A stretch of 64,000 nucleotides of DNA, taken from assembly GCA_946554445.1 (NCBI GenBank), contig CAMNSD010000001.1:62001-126000 (forward strand), given 5' to 3'. This document shows positions 1-9,774 of the stretch, piece after piece. This stretch comes from an uncultured Lachnospiraceae bacterium. Its GTDB lineage: Bacteria; Bacillota; Clostridia; Lachnospirales; Lachnospiraceae. Under the pieces are notes generated by a model. The model made no database searches. It was not told the origin of the DNA and was given only the letters and a program-made list of their open reading frames with translations. Position numbers and translations under genes: made by a program. Within the stretch, counting starts at the first letter, position 1; the number at the start of each line of letters is the position of its first letter.

Positions 1-1044
1 GGTCAAATAAAACTTTTCATCCTCTTTTGGCGAATTATCAATATGAATATCCGCCTTTTCAATACATCCCTTAACATCCTGATGATAAAAAAGTTCCTGC
101 CCATTTAAGTGCTTAGGGCATTCAATATTATCAAGGCTATGGATTTCCTCCATCTTAAAATTCTGAAGTTCTAATCGTTCTATACGCTTGGATTCTTCCG
201 TATGAACTGCAACCAAATAGTAATTGGCATAATTTTGTTTTAAATATAAACTTTCAAAAGGATTTCTAATAGCATCAATACAAATCCTGGTGCTTCGGCC
301 CTGCTCTCTATCACACAAGATAATACAATTAATCAATAATTCCAATGTCTTAGACAAATATTGATTAGATGAATCAAATTCCACTTCATAAGGATTGCCA
401 GAACTTCGAATATTATTTCCAACATATTGCAACAATACTTTAAACAAATCATTTCGTTCCCATGTATCGCCCTCATCCTTGGAAAAGCGAATTGTATGGC
501 AGGTATAACTACTCATGATATCTTCCAATTCTTTCTGAAATTTAGGCACGACCAGCAAATAATACTTCTCCAGCCTTTTTAAAATTTCATAATCATCAGA
601 CTTATAAATAGATTTTACAATAAGTTCCTCCAATTTTTTTCGATTTTCGATTGCTTCATCAAATTCCAAACTCAGCCCTTCCAACTGTGAAATAAGTTTT
701 TCACAATTATCTATTCGTAAGTTCCATTTCTCAACATGTTTTATACAGTCAACCAAATTATCTAATCCGTTTTCCATAATAATCTGTAAAATTACCGCAC
801 TAACTTTTATTACTTTAAAAGGCGTCCATCCAACAGCATCCTGTCCTCCAAAATAGTTATATAAAATCCTTGATTTTCTACTATCCGTATCCTTACATGC
901 AATTTTGCCTTCATCCCTTAATTTTAAATCACTAAAATTTTGTGAAGATAAAATATTAGCAACCGTCGTACAGCCTGATCCAGTTCTGCCCGTCAAGCCA
1001 ATAATTATAGTTTTATTAACATCACTAAGTGTTTTGCAAAGCAT
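1..1044 (-). CDS. AvcD/DCD-like anti-phage deoxycytidylate deaminase, N-terminal part (runs off left edge)
   Basis: Open minus-strand frame of 348 codons with no stop before base 1, so the 3' end is missing. It starts at 1044, because the AGGAGG at about 1051-1056 is 7 nt from this ATG but touches the ATG at 1050. A P-loop GLTGRTGSGCTT lies at residues 15-26. A later stretch reads CIDAIRNPFESLYL, then LVAVHTEESKRIERL, then HQDVKGCIEKADIHIDN. This layout (nucleotide-kinase-like P-loop, 'D-IRNP-E', '-D-..CI--AD--I-N') is that of AvcD/DCD anti-phage proteins, which carry a C-terminal dCMP/dCTP deaminase domain and deplete deoxycytidine nucleotides on infection. The deaminase domain (HAE, PCxxC) would lie outside the window and is not seen. 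Other P-loop kinase-like proteins remain possible. Confidence 0.7.
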   Translation of the reverse strand, partial: MLCKTLSDVNKTIIIGLTGRTGSGCTTVANILSSQNFSDLKLRDEGKIACKDTDSRKSRILYNYFGGQDAVGWTPFKVIKVSAVILQIIMENGLDNLVDCIKHVEKWNLRIDNCEKLISQLEGLSLEFDEAIENRKKLEELIVKSIYKSDDYEILKRLEKYYLLVVPKFQKELEDIMSSYTCHTIRFSKDEGDTWERNDLFKVLLQYVGNNIRSSGNPYEVEFDSSNQYLSKTLELLINCIILCDREQGRSTRICIDAIRNPFESLYLKQNYANYYLVAVHTEESKRIERLELQNFKMEEIHSLDNIECPKHLNGQELFYHQDVKGCIEKADIHIDNSPKEDEKFYLT

Positions 1045-1100
1045 TTCCATCCCTCCTGTATATAAATTAAGCATATAATTAAAACACACAATTTTCATTA

Positions 1101-1140
1101 AGATAGTCTATCTATAAATATAAGAAAAACGATTTGTCAA
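1101..1140 (-). promoter_or_regulatory. Promoter of the AvcD-like gene with an overlapping palindrome
   Basis: On the minus strand, TTGACA (1135-1140) and TATAGA (1111-1116) are 18 nt apart. A perfect palindrome AGATAG-T-CTATCT (1101-1113) overlaps the -10 end and looks like an operator. The leader from here to the start codon is about 60 nt. Confidence 0.5.
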
Positions 1141-1282
1141 GAAAAACAATTCGTAATTTTCACTTTTTAACCTCTGAAAAAAATATAATAAATATTGCGC
1201 AAGGTCTATTCTTGTATCCCCCAAATATGGTATACTATATTTAATATTGTCGAGTAAATATAGAATATGGGAGGCGCATAGA

Positions 1283-3004
1283 ATGAAGGTTAAAAAACAA
1301 AGAACATCCAGCAATAAGGGGGCCGGAATCAGACTGAAAATTAACGCTTGCATTCTAGGCACTCTGGCAGTGTTAATCGCGCTGATGGCGGTACTCATTT
1401 TGAGGTCCAACGAATATAATTCTCAATATTCCCGGATTCTAGACAGCATCAGTAAAATAACATACATAAAAGACAACGCCTCTTATTTAGGACGCACAGT
1501 AATTACCATGTGCGGAGCCGGCGGGGATATTGCATCAAGCGGACATGTCGAAACCATAGACATGATGGAACAATATGTGGCCGAAGTGGGTGAAGCCCTC
1601 CCACAGACAACTGAATATACGGAAATGCGAAATCAGTATGATAAATTCGCCTCTGAGACAGGTAAGTTCATCGCCTCCTACCGTGAAATCCTCTCCGCCT
1701 GTGGAAATACTTATTCCTCTGCAGGACTGAACGCCGCGCAGGATATGAATAACAATATGAGTTTCGTCAGTTCCAGCGCCGAAACGCTTTTGGCATCCGA
1801 AATTGCCCGGAGCACAATGATTGTGGACGAGATTCAAAATGACTTTAGACACACACTCCTCATCATTGTGATTGCTGTCATCATCACCGTAATCATTGTG
1901 ATGGTCGCTGCGTTCTCCTTAACGCAAAGCATAACCGCACCTATCATACAGCTGCAGAAGAAACTGACCGTCATGTCAGAGGGCATTCTGACAGAGGAGG
2001 ACATTAAGGTAAAGAGTCAGGATGAGGCAGGACGCGCCGCCACGGCATTTAATAAAATGAAAGGAAGCCTTGTGCATCTGATCAGCGAGGTTGCCTCTAA
2101 TACGGCCTCACTGAAGGAATCCACCACCACCATAAACACCAGCGTGGACGAGAACGCCCAGGGCGGCACCCGCATCGCGGACGCAGTGGACGGTATGTTA
2201 GCTGCACTGGAAAGGCAGCAGGGCGAAGTCATCCGCACACGCGAACAGATCAAGCATATGGAAGATGTGGCCGGTCGCATGGCGGACTACGCGGAAGCCA
2301 TTCACGGAAATGCCGGCAAGACCAGGGACAACGCCAGAGACGGTATGCAGAAGATTACGGCTTATGTGGAACAGATGCAGGAAGTCAACCGCTCCATGCG
2401 CGAGATGGAAGTTGTGTTCTCCTCTTTCGGGGAAAATACAAAAGGCATGACAGAAGCGCTGGAATCTATCTCTTCCATTGCCTCTCAAACAAATCTGCTG
2501 TCCTTAAATGCTTCCATCGAAGCAGCCAGGGCTGGAGAAGCCGGCAAGGGATTTGCAGTGGTAGCTACAGAAATTCGGAATTTGGCGGACGATTCCCAAA
2601 CTGCTGCAACACACATCAGAAAGATGATCGAATCCGTTGGCAGTCAGGCGGACCAGATGACCGCCCGCCTCCGGGATAGTCTTGACCAACTGGAAAAAGG
2701 CAATCAGATGACCGGAGAAGCGAAAGAAAGTTTTGAGATCATTACTGCCGGCACAGACGAAGTCAATAATAATGTGGAAGATATCATAAAGGGCGTGGAA
2801 GTCCTGACTGGCAAAATCTCAGAAGCCATGGACAGCATGGGAACTGTCAAAGATGCCGCCGACAATAATGTAACCGAAATTAATGAAGTTAGCGCAGTGG
2901 TTACCGAGCAGTCAGCAAATTTGGAAGAGGTATCCGAAGCTATGGACAGACTGCTTGCCCTCACAAGTGAAGTAGAGAAGCTTGTGGCGGAATTTAAGAT
3001 TTAA
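1283..3004 (+). CDS. Methyl-accepting chemotaxis protein
   Basis: Transmembrane chemoreceptor that signals through CheA/CheW to the flagellar motor. Start 1283 is preferred over the upstream TTG at 1247 because GGGAGG lies 8 nt before it; 573 residues. It has a basic N-terminus, a membrane helix at about residues 15-40, an extracellular four-helix-type sensor of about 155 residues, a second helix near 195-220 (many I/V), a HAMP linker ([11 protein letters not shown]) and a long cytoplasmic coiled coil. The conserved hairpin tip is visible as [20 protein letters not shown] followed by [11 protein letters not shown]. The ligand is unknown, since the sensor domain matches nothing I can name. The gene stands alone and points away from the AvcD-like gene. 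Confidence 0.93.
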   Translation: MKVKKQRTSSNKGAGIRLKINACILGTLAVLIALMAVLILRSNEYNSQYSRILDSISKITYIKDNASYLGRTVITMCGAGGDIASSGHVETIDMMEQYVAEVGEALPQTTEYTEMRNQYDKFASETGKFIASYREILSACGNTYSSAGLNAAQDMNNNMSFVSSSAETLLASEIARSTMIVDEIQNDFRHTLLIIVIAVIITVIIVMVAAFSLTQSITAPIIQLQKKLTVMSEGILTEEDIKVKSQDEAGRAATAFNKMKGSLVHLISEVASNTASLKESTTTINTSVDENAQGGTRIADAVDGMLAALERQQGEVIRTREQIKHMEDVAGRMADYAEAIHGNAGKTRDNARDGMQKITAYVEQMQEVNRSMREMEVVFSSFGENTKGMTEALESISSIASQTNLLSLNASIEAARAGEAGKGFAVVATEIRNLADDSQTAATHIRKMIESVGSQADQMTARLRDSLDQLEKGNQMTGEAKESFEIITAGTDEVNNNVEDIIKGVEVLTGKISEAMDSMGTVKDAADNNVTEINEVSAVVTEQSANLEEVSEAMDRLLALTSEVEKLVAEFKI

Positions 3005-3032
3005 GTATCAAGAGAAATACGTATTAAAAAAT

Positions 3033-3075
3033 AACGGGGAGAAAATGGTCAACAATAACCTTCTTTCTCCCCGTT
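3033..3075 (-). terminator. Intrinsic terminator for the minus-strand gene ending at 3132
   Basis: 12-bp inverted repeat AACGGGGAGAAA / TTTCTCCCCGTT, followed on the minus strand by ATTTTTTAA. The hairpin also lies 28 nt after the chemoreceptor stop and may help end that transcript, but there is no T-run on the plus strand. Confidence 0.75.
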
Positions 3076-3131
3076 ACATATCATAATCTAATGATTCTTA
3101 AGAATACCTGATCCTACATCTTTTTCTTATA

Positions 3132-4094
3132 TCAAATAAGCAGCCCCCAGTAATGTCTTGCATTTTCAATAGAAAACGAATTCCACTGACTGACATACTG
3201 AATCAAGCCCGGATTTTTGCTGTTCCCGGAAGCCAGTGCATTTAAAGTATCCTGCATCATTGTGATAGAATCGTCCACAGATTTTTCACCGCTGACAAGC
3301 TTTTTGAAATACGTCCTCCAACTTTCAGCCGCCTGAGTAAAATCAGATTCTTCCGTCTTTACTTTTCCAGCCTGCTGGATGATCTTTTCATCCTCCCTCA
3401 TTGGCCGCACCATCTCAGAAGCCGTTCTGTCATAAATCCCGGCAAGCAGTTCATTGGAAATTTCCTTTGAGGAACGATATCCTTCCAACGCTTTCGCATT
3501 ATGCTCGTAATACTGATCGATCAGATTATCGAACTTTTCTCGCATCTCTGACGGTACAAATTTTTCAGAAAATTGTCTCAACGCGGCTGTTGATGATTCT
3601 AATTCAAATCTGGCCGCATGGGAAGATAATTGTTCGAATCCGGGGTTCTCTTCTTTCAAGTTACCACAGACACTGTTCATACCGTAAGTGATCCCGGCAA
3701 GAAGTTTGTCAACCCGCAAAGTCTCGTCATCGCTCAACTCATCATAAAAACCCATTTCCGATAACTCTCCGCTGATAATGGAAAACTGCGTTCCCACCCG
3801 GTCAAATGCATTCTCTGGGTTTAATAAGGAACTATATTCCTGACGTATGCGCTCCTCTTCGATTCTCTGTGCTTCCTTTCGTTCCCGGATGCCGTCCATA
3901 TATTCCACAGCCTCCGGCGACATGGTTACCTTGACGCCTTTCAGCTTTTCCCTTAAAGCTTCTGCGGCAGCATCTGCAGCCTGTCGCTGTTCGGGTGTCG
4001 AAACATCAGAAAAAACCTGCCGGCTCTCCTGTAGCATCCGCTGATCATAGGCCCCGCCTGCGATTGCTATATTATAATCAATTTTAAATCCCAT
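3132..4094 (-). CDS. Hypothetical protein, helical, about 320 residues
   Basis: Not recognised. Start 4094 (MGFKIDYNIA) is taken because AAGGGTGG precedes it; the longest frame would add 11 residues. It has no signal peptide and no membrane helix. The N-terminal third carries a charged helical stretch (EERIRQEYSS, near residues 90-105); the rest is mixed acidic helix with few cysteines. The phrase MSPEAVEYMDGIRERKEAQ resembles the linker found in many uncharacterised Clostridia proteins that sit near motility genes, but this is only an impression. It is flanked by the chemoreceptor (convergent) and manC, and is transcribed alone with its own terminator. Confidence 0.6.
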   Translation of the reverse strand: MGFKIDYNIAIAGGAYDQRMLQESRQVFSDVSTPEQRQAADAAAEALREKLKGVKVTMSPEAVEYMDGIRERKEAQRIEEERIRQEYSSLLNPENAFDRVGTQFSIISGELSEMGFYDELSDDETLRVDKLLAGITYGMNSVCGNLKEENPGFEQLSSHAARFELESSTAALRQFSEKFVPSEMREKFDNLIDQYYEHNAKALEGYRSSKEISNELLAGIYDRTASEMVRPMREDEKIIQQAGKVKTEESDFTQAAESWRTYFKKLVSGEKSVDDSITMMQDTLNALASGNSKNPGLIQYVSQWNSFSIENARHYWGLLI

Positions 4095-4166
4095 ATAACC
4101 ACCACCCTTACATGAATGTGTATACATTATATATCGGACTGTTTGATTACTATAATAAGCAATATG

Positions 4167-5471
4167 TCAAAGCTTCTTCTTATCACTCACACTAATCTCT
4201 TCCCCCATCTGCACCTCTATCACCTGCAGCAGGGTATCGGCTATGATCGTATGCGGCGTCCCCGCCGGCATTGTGACCACATCTCCGGCTGCAACTTTGC
4301 GTTCTACGTCATTCACAATTGTGCGTCCCTCTCCAGAAATCACCGTCCACACTTCGTCCCGACGTTCATGGCTGTGATAATTCATTCTATGTCCCGGATT
4401 GAGTGTGACTTTAATAGTCATGCTGGTATCTTCTATATCTATCACGCGAAAGCTGCCCCAGGACTTCTCGGCAAACATAATCTGCTGGTCTATCTCATCC
4501 ACATAAGGCTTGATATAACTGGATTGCGTCTTATCCGATACCAAAATCCCTTCCGGACTCGCGGACACCACCACATCTTTTAATCCCATGCAGAGTACCG
4601 GCACGTCCAGTTCATTTACCACATGGACATTATCACAGGTGTCGTTCAGGATTGCTTTGCCTATGGCCTCACTCTCCATTGCTTCTGTCAATGTGTTCCA
4701 TGTGCCCATGTCTTTCCACATGCCACCGAAACGCATCACCTCGATCATGTTTTCATGTTCCACCACGGCATAGTCAAAGCTGATCTTCGTGAGGGTTTCA
4801 TATTTTGCATAAAGATCCTGGTAGTCTGTAAAATCAATCAACTCATGGGCCCGCTGTAAGACATAGCCTAGCCGGAAGGCAAAGACGCCGCCGTTCCACA
4901 AAGCGCCCCTCATGATATATTCCTTGGCCGTCTCCTCGTCCGGTTTTTCCTTGAACACAGATACCCTGCTGACATCTTCTTTATTCTCTGGAATGATATA
5001 ACCGTACTTAGCGCTGGGATAGGTGGGCTCTATGCCCATAAGCACGAGATTGGCCTCGCTGGCCGCCGCCCGGTCGCTGAGTTTATAAAGCGCCTCAAAA
5101 TAATCCTGTTCCACATAGGGATCTACAGGGCACACTACCACAGGCTCTTTTTCGGCCACACCTTTAATATCATGCAGATAGGCCGCCGCCAGCGCGATTG
5201 CCGGAAATGTATCCCTGCGGCAGGGTTCCACACTGATTCCCACATTTACTCCCAGCTGGTTATGAATGGCCGATACCTGGGATTTCGAGGTTGCAATCGT
5301 CACTTCCGCTTTCTCATCCACCGAGAAAATCTGTCGGTACACGCGCTGTACCATGGACTCATAGTTTCCCTCCGCCGTCTTAAATATCTTGATAAACTGT
5401 TTGGACCTTGTATCGTTGGATAACGGCCACAATCGTTTGCCGGAACCGCCGGACAACAGTACTATATTCAT
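4167..5471 (-). CDS. manC: Mannose-1-phosphate guanylyltransferase
   Basis: Makes GDP-mannose from mannose-1-phosphate and GTP in the cytoplasm, for surface polysaccharide. The nucleotidyltransferase signature LLSGGSGKRLWPLS is at the N-terminus and GALWNGGVFAFR is present. The C-terminal part holds a cupin of the phosphomannose-isomerase type (HSHERRDEVWTVISGEG, then MPAGTPHTI). Length (434 residues) is slightly under the usual 460-480 of bifunctional ManC/AlgA. Start 5471 has GGAG 6 nt upstream; the ATG at 5483 does not. It follows the S41 protease gene by 54 nt on the same strand and may be read with it. Confidence 0.9.
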   Translation of the reverse strand: MNIVLLSGGSGKRLWPLSNDTRSKQFIKIFKTAEGNYESMVQRVYRQIFSVDEKAEVTIATSKSQVSAIHNQLGVNVGISVEPCRRDTFPAIALAAAYLHDIKGVAEKEPVVVCPVDPYVEQDYFEALYKLSDRAAASEANLVLMGIEPTYPSAKYGYIIPENKEDVSRVSVFKEKPDEETAKEYIMRGALWNGGVFAFRLGYVLQRAHELIDFTDYQDLYAKYETLTKISFDYAVVEHENMIEVMRFGGMWKDMGTWNTLTEAMESEAIGKAILNDTCDNVHVVNELDVPVLCMGLKDVVVSASPEGILVSDKTQSSYIKPYVDEIDQQIMFAEKSWGSFRVIDIEDTSMTIKVTLNPGHRMNYHSHERRDEVWTVISGEGRTIVNDVERKVAAGDVVTMPAGTPHTIIADTLLQVIEVQMGEEISVSDKKKL

Positions 5472-5525
5472 GGTATTCTCCATTCCGGAGCAGTTACAAA
5501 CAAACCGCGCTCCCTCTATAATCCT

Positions 5526-6890
5526 CTATTTCGCCATTTTCTGGATTTCCTGTATTGCCCTCTGCAGCTGATTGTCTATGTCTTCCTCATAATAGGCGTC
5601 GCTGTCAAACTCACAGACAATATCCGGCTCTATGCCCACACCATGGATATTATTACCATTAGGCGTATAGTAGGCGCTGATCGTCAACTTCAACGCCGTG
5701 CCATCACTCAGCGGCATAACGCGCTGTACAATTCCCTTACCAAAAGTTGTCGTACCAATCAGCGTTCCCTTTCCATAATCCTTAATGGCTCCCGCCAGAA
5801 TCTCAGATGCGCTGGCTGAATTCCCATTCACCAGCACCACCAAAGGCAGGTTCAATTCGTGCTGTCCGTCACAGGTATACTCGTCACGCTCTCCGTATTT
5901 ATCTTCCGTATAGACGATCAAACCTTTCGGCAGGATCATCCTTGCAATATCCACCACCACAGGCAGGCTTCCGCCGGGATTGCTGCGCAGGTCCAAAATA
6001 AGCCCCTTGGCCTTGGAACCCTTAATCACTGCCAACGCCTCCGTGAATTGGTCTGTCGTCACATCGTCAAACTCTGTGATCTGAATATATCCTATCCCAT
6101 TATCATACATTTCATAATTGACGGTTGGACTCTCTATCTTACGTCTTTCCACATCAATCTCCAGATAATCTGTCTCACCCTCCCGGTAGATTGTCAGATG
6201 GACTATTGTGCCTTCCTCACCTTTCACGCGAGCCACGATTTCTGAAAGATCAAGCCCTTGGGAACTCTCGCCGTCGATTAAATAGATTAAGTCGTTCTCT
6301 CGGAGTCCTGCTTCTTCCGCCGGTGTATTGGCTATCACACCGTTGATTTTACCAAGCCCCGTTGTCGGATCCAGACTGATATAAGCGCCGATACCATAAT
6401 AAATGCCTTCCGTCTCCTGCATTAGTTCATTCCATTCCTCTTCCGTGTAATAGACAGAATAGGGATCTCCTAATGCATCCACCATACCGGCATACATGCC
6501 CTCAATCATCAAATCCGTGTCAATATCTTCATCCTTATAATAATACTCATCAATGACCTCTTCTATGGTGGTCAGTTTCTTCTCCGTATCTTCATTCAGG
6601 ACGCTCTCTGCACCCCCTGAACCGCCATTCACCTGCCTGGCATCATTTTCTTTGACCAGATCATATATCTTGACGCCTGCGGCTGCGATGCCGCCGACTA
6701 ACATTGTCATAATCACACCGAGAAGAAGGCCTAACAGAAATGAGCCGCCGCCTTGATTCCCATGACGGGGTGGCTGCGGCTGCATCGGCGTAAACGGCTG
6801 CTGCGGCTGACTGTAATAAGGATTCTGCCTGCCGTAGCCGTTATTATGATAATCATGATTATAGTAATTGTTATCTCCGCCTTGATTCAC
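5526..6890 (-). CDS. S41 family C-terminal processing peptidase with PDZ domain
   Basis: Membrane-anchored serine protease of the CtpA/CtpB type acting outside the membrane. Residues 1-50 are a low-complexity Asn/Tyr/Gln/Pro-rich cytoplasmic tail, followed by one membrane helix (SFLLGLLLGVIMTMLVGGI). Then come a PDZ domain (GIGAYISLD to LIYLIDG) and the S41 core with the nucleophile Ser in NGNSASASEILAGA and the general-base Lys in GTTTFGKGIVQ. Both catalytic residues are present, so it should be active. The start is GTG with AGGAG about 10 nt upstream. It lies 20 nt downstream of the M23 gene in the ftsEX operon, suggesting it processes wall-active proteins. Confidence 0.92.
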   Translation of the reverse strand: MNQGGDNNYYNHDYHNNGYGRQNPYYSQPQQPFTPMQPQPPRHGNQGGGSFLLGLLLGVIMTMLVGGIAAAGVKIYDLVKENDARQVNGGSGGAESVLNEDTEKKLTTIEEVIDEYYYKDEDIDTDLMIEGMYAGMVDALGDPYSVYYTEEEWNELMQETEGIYYGIGAYISLDPTTGLGKINGVIANTPAEEAGLRENDLIYLIDGESSQGLDLSEIVARVKGEEGTIVHLTIYREGETDYLEIDVERRKIESPTVNYEMYDNGIGYIQITEFDDVTTDQFTEALAVIKGSKAKGLILDLRSNPGGSLPVVVDIARMILPKGLIVYTEDKYGERDEYTCDGQHELNLPLVVLVNGNSASASEILAGAIKDYGKGTLIGTTTFGKGIVQRVMPLSDGTALKLTISAYYTPNGNNIHGVGIEPDIVCEFDSDAYYEEDIDNQLQRAIQEIQKMAK

Positions 6891-6910
6891 AACAATTCAT
6901 CTCCTATATC

Positions 6911-8116
6911 TTATTTTAAATAATTCCAAGGACTCACATAATTACCGTTCAGACGAACGCTGAAGTGCAGGTGATTACCGGTAGAGCGCCCGGTACTCCC
7001 CACCGCCGCAATCGTCTCTCCCTTGGATACAGACTGCCCTTTGGACACATACAACGCGGAACAATGCATGTAAATCGTATACAGACCGCTGCCGTGATTG
7101 ATCATAATATAATTACCCATACTGCTGCTGTAAGCCGCAGCCGCCACGTCACCGTCATAGGCCGCCAAAATGGGCGTGCCGCCGGGCGCTGCCATATCCA
7201 GTCCATTATGAAACTTCTCAATTCCCAGGATCGGATGTATCCGGCTGCCATACTCGTCAGAAATTCTCTTATAGCCCGGGCAGGGCCATGCAAACATGCC
7301 GCCGTTATAGACACGGGCATTTTCCGCCGCCAGTCTCGCCCTCTCCTCGGCAATCGCTTTCTCCAAAGCCGCGATCTCCTGATTTTCCTGCTCAATCATG
7401 GCTTCATATTCTTTGATGGCTGCCTCTTTATTGGTAATATCCGCGGAGACAGAGACAATCTGCGCTTCCTTTTCCGCAAGAAGGCTGTTAACATTAGCCT
7501 CCTCCTGCTTGACTGCCTCCCTAGCCTCGTTCAGGACCTCATGCTCCGCTTCCAGTTCTTGCTTACACAGTTCCACATACTCCCTGGTCTCCACATACTC
7601 ATCCAGCTTTTTGCGGTCATACCGGGACAGCGCCTCGATGTAATCGGCCCTGTTGGCCATATCCGCGAAACTCTCCTCCGCCAGAAGCATTTCCAGATAA
7701 AAGGAATCCCCCCGCTCATACATGAACTGAATACGCTTTTTCATCGCTGCGTACTGCTCCTCCTGCTGTTCGATTGCAGCTTCCAGTTCTTTGCCGGTCT
7801 CCTCAATCTGTTCTTCTTTTTCGGTGATCATTGTATTATATTGCTCTATCTTTTCCTGTATGCCGATCAACTCTGCATCCAGCTGCGTCACATAGTCTGA
7901 CAAATCGCTTTTTGATTGTTCCAGCTGTTTCTTAAGATTCTCTACATCCGTCTTATTCGATTTTAGTCCGGAAACTTCCTCTTTCGCCTTCTTGATCTGC
8001 GCTTCTTTCTCCCGGATACTGTCATTGGTCAGAGCCGCCTGCACCGGTGAGATACAGGTAAACGCAACCGCCAGACAGAGCGTCAGACATATCAATCTTT
8101 TCCCATATTTCAACAT
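6911..8116 (-). CDS. Murein hydrolase activator/peptidase: coiled coil plus M23 (LytM) domain
   Basis: Secreted wall hydrolase of the EnvC/CwlO-partner type. Start 8116 (MLKYGKRLIC) has GAGGG 6 nt upstream; the overlapping GTG at 8128 is less likely. Signal peptide with cleavage near PVQA-ALTN. A long Glu/Lys/Gln-rich coiled coil runs from about residue 30 to 265, then the M23 domain. Zinc ligands appear intact (HNGLD, HLHF), unlike degenerate EnvC-type activators, so it is probably catalytic. It is immediately downstream of ftsX. In other bacteria FtsEX controls such coiled-coil hydrolases across the membrane, and the same link is inferred here. Confidence 0.92.
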   Translation of the reverse strand: MLKYGKRLICLTLCLAVAFTCISPVQAALTNDSIREKEAQIKKAKEEVSGLKSNKTDVENLKKQLEQSKSDLSDYVTQLDAELIGIQEKIEQYNTMITEKEEQIEETGKELEAAIEQQEEQYAAMKKRIQFMYERGDSFYLEMLLAEESFADMANRADYIEALSRYDRKKLDEYVETREYVELCKQELEAEHEVLNEAREAVKQEEANVNSLLAEKEAQIVSVSADITNKEAAIKEYEAMIEQENQEIAALEKAIAEERARLAAENARVYNGGMFAWPCPGYKRISDEYGSRIHPILGIEKFHNGLDMAAPGGTPILAAYDGDVAAAAYSSSMGNYIMINHGSGLYTIYMHCSALYVSKGQSVSKGETIAAVGSTGRSTGNHLHFSVRLNGNYVSPWNYLK

Positions 8117-8127
8117 GCTAACCCTCA

Positions 8128-9024
8128 CTATACTCTAAGGTGCTTTCTCACTGTCGTAAAACTGCCCAAAAAGCCGATGCCCACGCCCAAACCTAAAGAA
8201 ACCGGAACCAGCACATGGAACACTTCCTCTACGGTCACAAAACTCAAAAGTGAGGACAACATGGAGAACCTCTCCATCACATAGGAAAGCACCATATTGT
8301 ACAAAGCATAAATAAATCCAAGCGGAATTGCCGCACCGATCAGTCCAATCAGCATACCTTCCACCACAAAGGGAGACCTGACAAAAAAGTCCGTGGCCCC
8401 AATATATTTCATAATATTAATTTCTTCCTTACGCACAGAGATACCTATGGTAACCGTATTGCTGATCAGGAAGATGGACACCGCCAACAGGATCGCAATA
8501 ATGCCCACCGACACATACGCAATCAAGGCATTCACGCCTGTCAGTGTCGTCGCCGCCAATTCCGAGCGGTTGACCTGACGCACACCGTCCACGGATTCCA
8601 GGTAAGTTACCAGCGCCGACTGCATGGACACATCATTTAAGTAGACTTGATAATTGGCGGAATTTTCCAGAGGATTCTCCGTAAATCCATCACCGTATTC
8701 TCCCAGATATTCCGCTTTAAATCCTTCCCATGCCTCCTCAGCTGATACAAAATTAATGTCGGAAACTTCTGGTCTCTTGGCAATCATATCGCCAATCTGC
8801 TGTATTCTGATATCCTCAAGTCCCTCGTCAAAAAATACCCAAACGGACACGCCTTCCTCAGCCGTCCTGACAATGTGCTCAAAGTTTGTCACAATCGCAT
8901 AGAAAAGGCCGAACAAAAACAGACAGGCGCCAATCGTCGCAATGGATGCGAGCGTAAAGAGCTTGTTCCTAAAAAGATTGCGGAAGCCCTGTCTGAGCGT
9001 ATAGAAAAATGAACTAATCCTCAT
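8128..9024 (-). CDS. ftsX: Cell division ABC transporter, permease subunit FtsX
   Basis: Four-helix permease that pairs with FtsE and transmits its ATPase cycle to peptidoglycan hydrolases. Start 9024 (MRISSFFYTLRQG) has GGGAGG 8 nt upstream and overlaps the ftsE stop by 11 nt. The first membrane helix is near residues 20-45, followed by a large extracellular loop of about 115 residues and three C-terminal helices. FRNLFRNKLFTLASIATIGAC is the typical FtsX opening. Length of 298 residues matches Firmicutes FtsX. Confidence 0.95.
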   Translation of the reverse strand: MRISSFFYTLRQGFRNLFRNKLFTLASIATIGACLFLFGLFYAIVTNFEHIVRTAEEGVSVWVFFDEGLEDIRIQQIGDMIAKRPEVSDINFVSAEEAWEGFKAEYLGEYGDGFTENPLENSANYQVYLNDVSMQSALVTYLESVDGVRQVNRSELAATTLTGVNALIAYVSVGIIAILLAVSIFLISNTVTIGISVRKEEINIMKYIGATDFFVRSPFVVEGMLIGLIGAAIPLGFIYALYNMVLSYVMERFSMLSSLLSFVTVEEVFHVLVPVSLGLGVGIGFLGSFTTVRKHLRV

Positions 9025-9745
9025 CGATATATCCTCCCTTTTCCTCGTCGCTGACAATAACGCCGCGCTTTAAGGTGACCACCCGCTTCTGCATGGCATT
9101 GACGATCTCCCTGTTGTGCGTCACAACAATGACCGTGGTGCCGTTTTCATTGATCTGTTCAAGAAGCTTCATGATCTCCCAGGAGTTCTTCGGATCCAGG
9201 TTACCGGTAGGCTCATCCGCCAGAAGGATTGTGGGCTGATTGATCAACGCCCTGGCAAGCGCCACCCTCTGCTGTTCGCCACCGGAAAGCTGTTTGGGCT
9301 TCGCCTTATATTTGCCAGCCAGTCCTACGATGGCCAGGATACTGGGGACATTCTTCTTAATCTCTTTATTGGATTTCTGGATAATCCTCTGGGCAAAAGC
9401 CACATTATCATAGACATTCCTATCCTTCAAGAGACGGAAATCTTGGAACACAATCCCCAGATTTCTTCTAAATTTCGGAATCTTGCGATGCTTGATTTTG
9501 GAAAGGTCATATCCCATCACATTGATATATCCGCTTGTGATCGTAAGTTCACGAAGCAAAAGCTTGATCAGTGTCGATTTACCGGAGCCGCTGTCGCCCA
9601 CGATAAAGACAAACTCACCCCTGCTGATATGTAAATTCACGTCCTTAAGCGCCGGCGCACCTGTGGAATATGCCTTACAGACATTCGTCAGTGTAATAAT
9701 CTCCTTGTCTGCCGCTGTACTTTTCTTTTTTTTCTTTGCTGCCAC
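9014..9745 (-). CDS. ftsE: Cell division ATP-binding protein FtsE
   Basis: ABC ATPase partner of FtsX. Walker A GDSGSGKS at residues 50-57, signature LSGGEQQR, Walker B ILLADEPTGNLD and the switch His in VVVTHNR are all present. The start is GTG preceded by AGGTGGTG. A Lys-rich N-terminal extension (AAKKKKKS) is longer than usual. It begins the core of a minus-strand operon ftsE-ftsX-M23-S41 and lies 29 nt downstream of the cdaR-like gene. Confidence 0.96.
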   Translation of the reverse strand: MAAKKKKKSTAADKEIITLTNVCKAYSTGAPALKDVNLHISRGEFVFIVGDSGSGKSTLIKLLLRELTITSGYINVMGYDLSKIKHRKIPKFRRNLGIVFQDFRLLKDRNVYDNVAFAQRIIQKSNKEIKKNVPSILAIVGLAGKYKAKPKQLSGGEQQRVALARALINQPTILLADEPTGNLDPKNSWEIMKLLEQINENGTTVIVVTHNREIVNAMQKRVVTLKRGVIVSDEEKGGYIDED

Positions 9746-9774
9746 GTTTTCACCACCTGTATATTCTTCTGATT

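Noticed and set aside
6965..7900. Long plus-strand frame (311 codons) opposite the M23 gene
   Set aside because: No ribosome site, basic/Leu-rich shadow composition, and fully antisense to a clear M23 peptidase with signal peptide.
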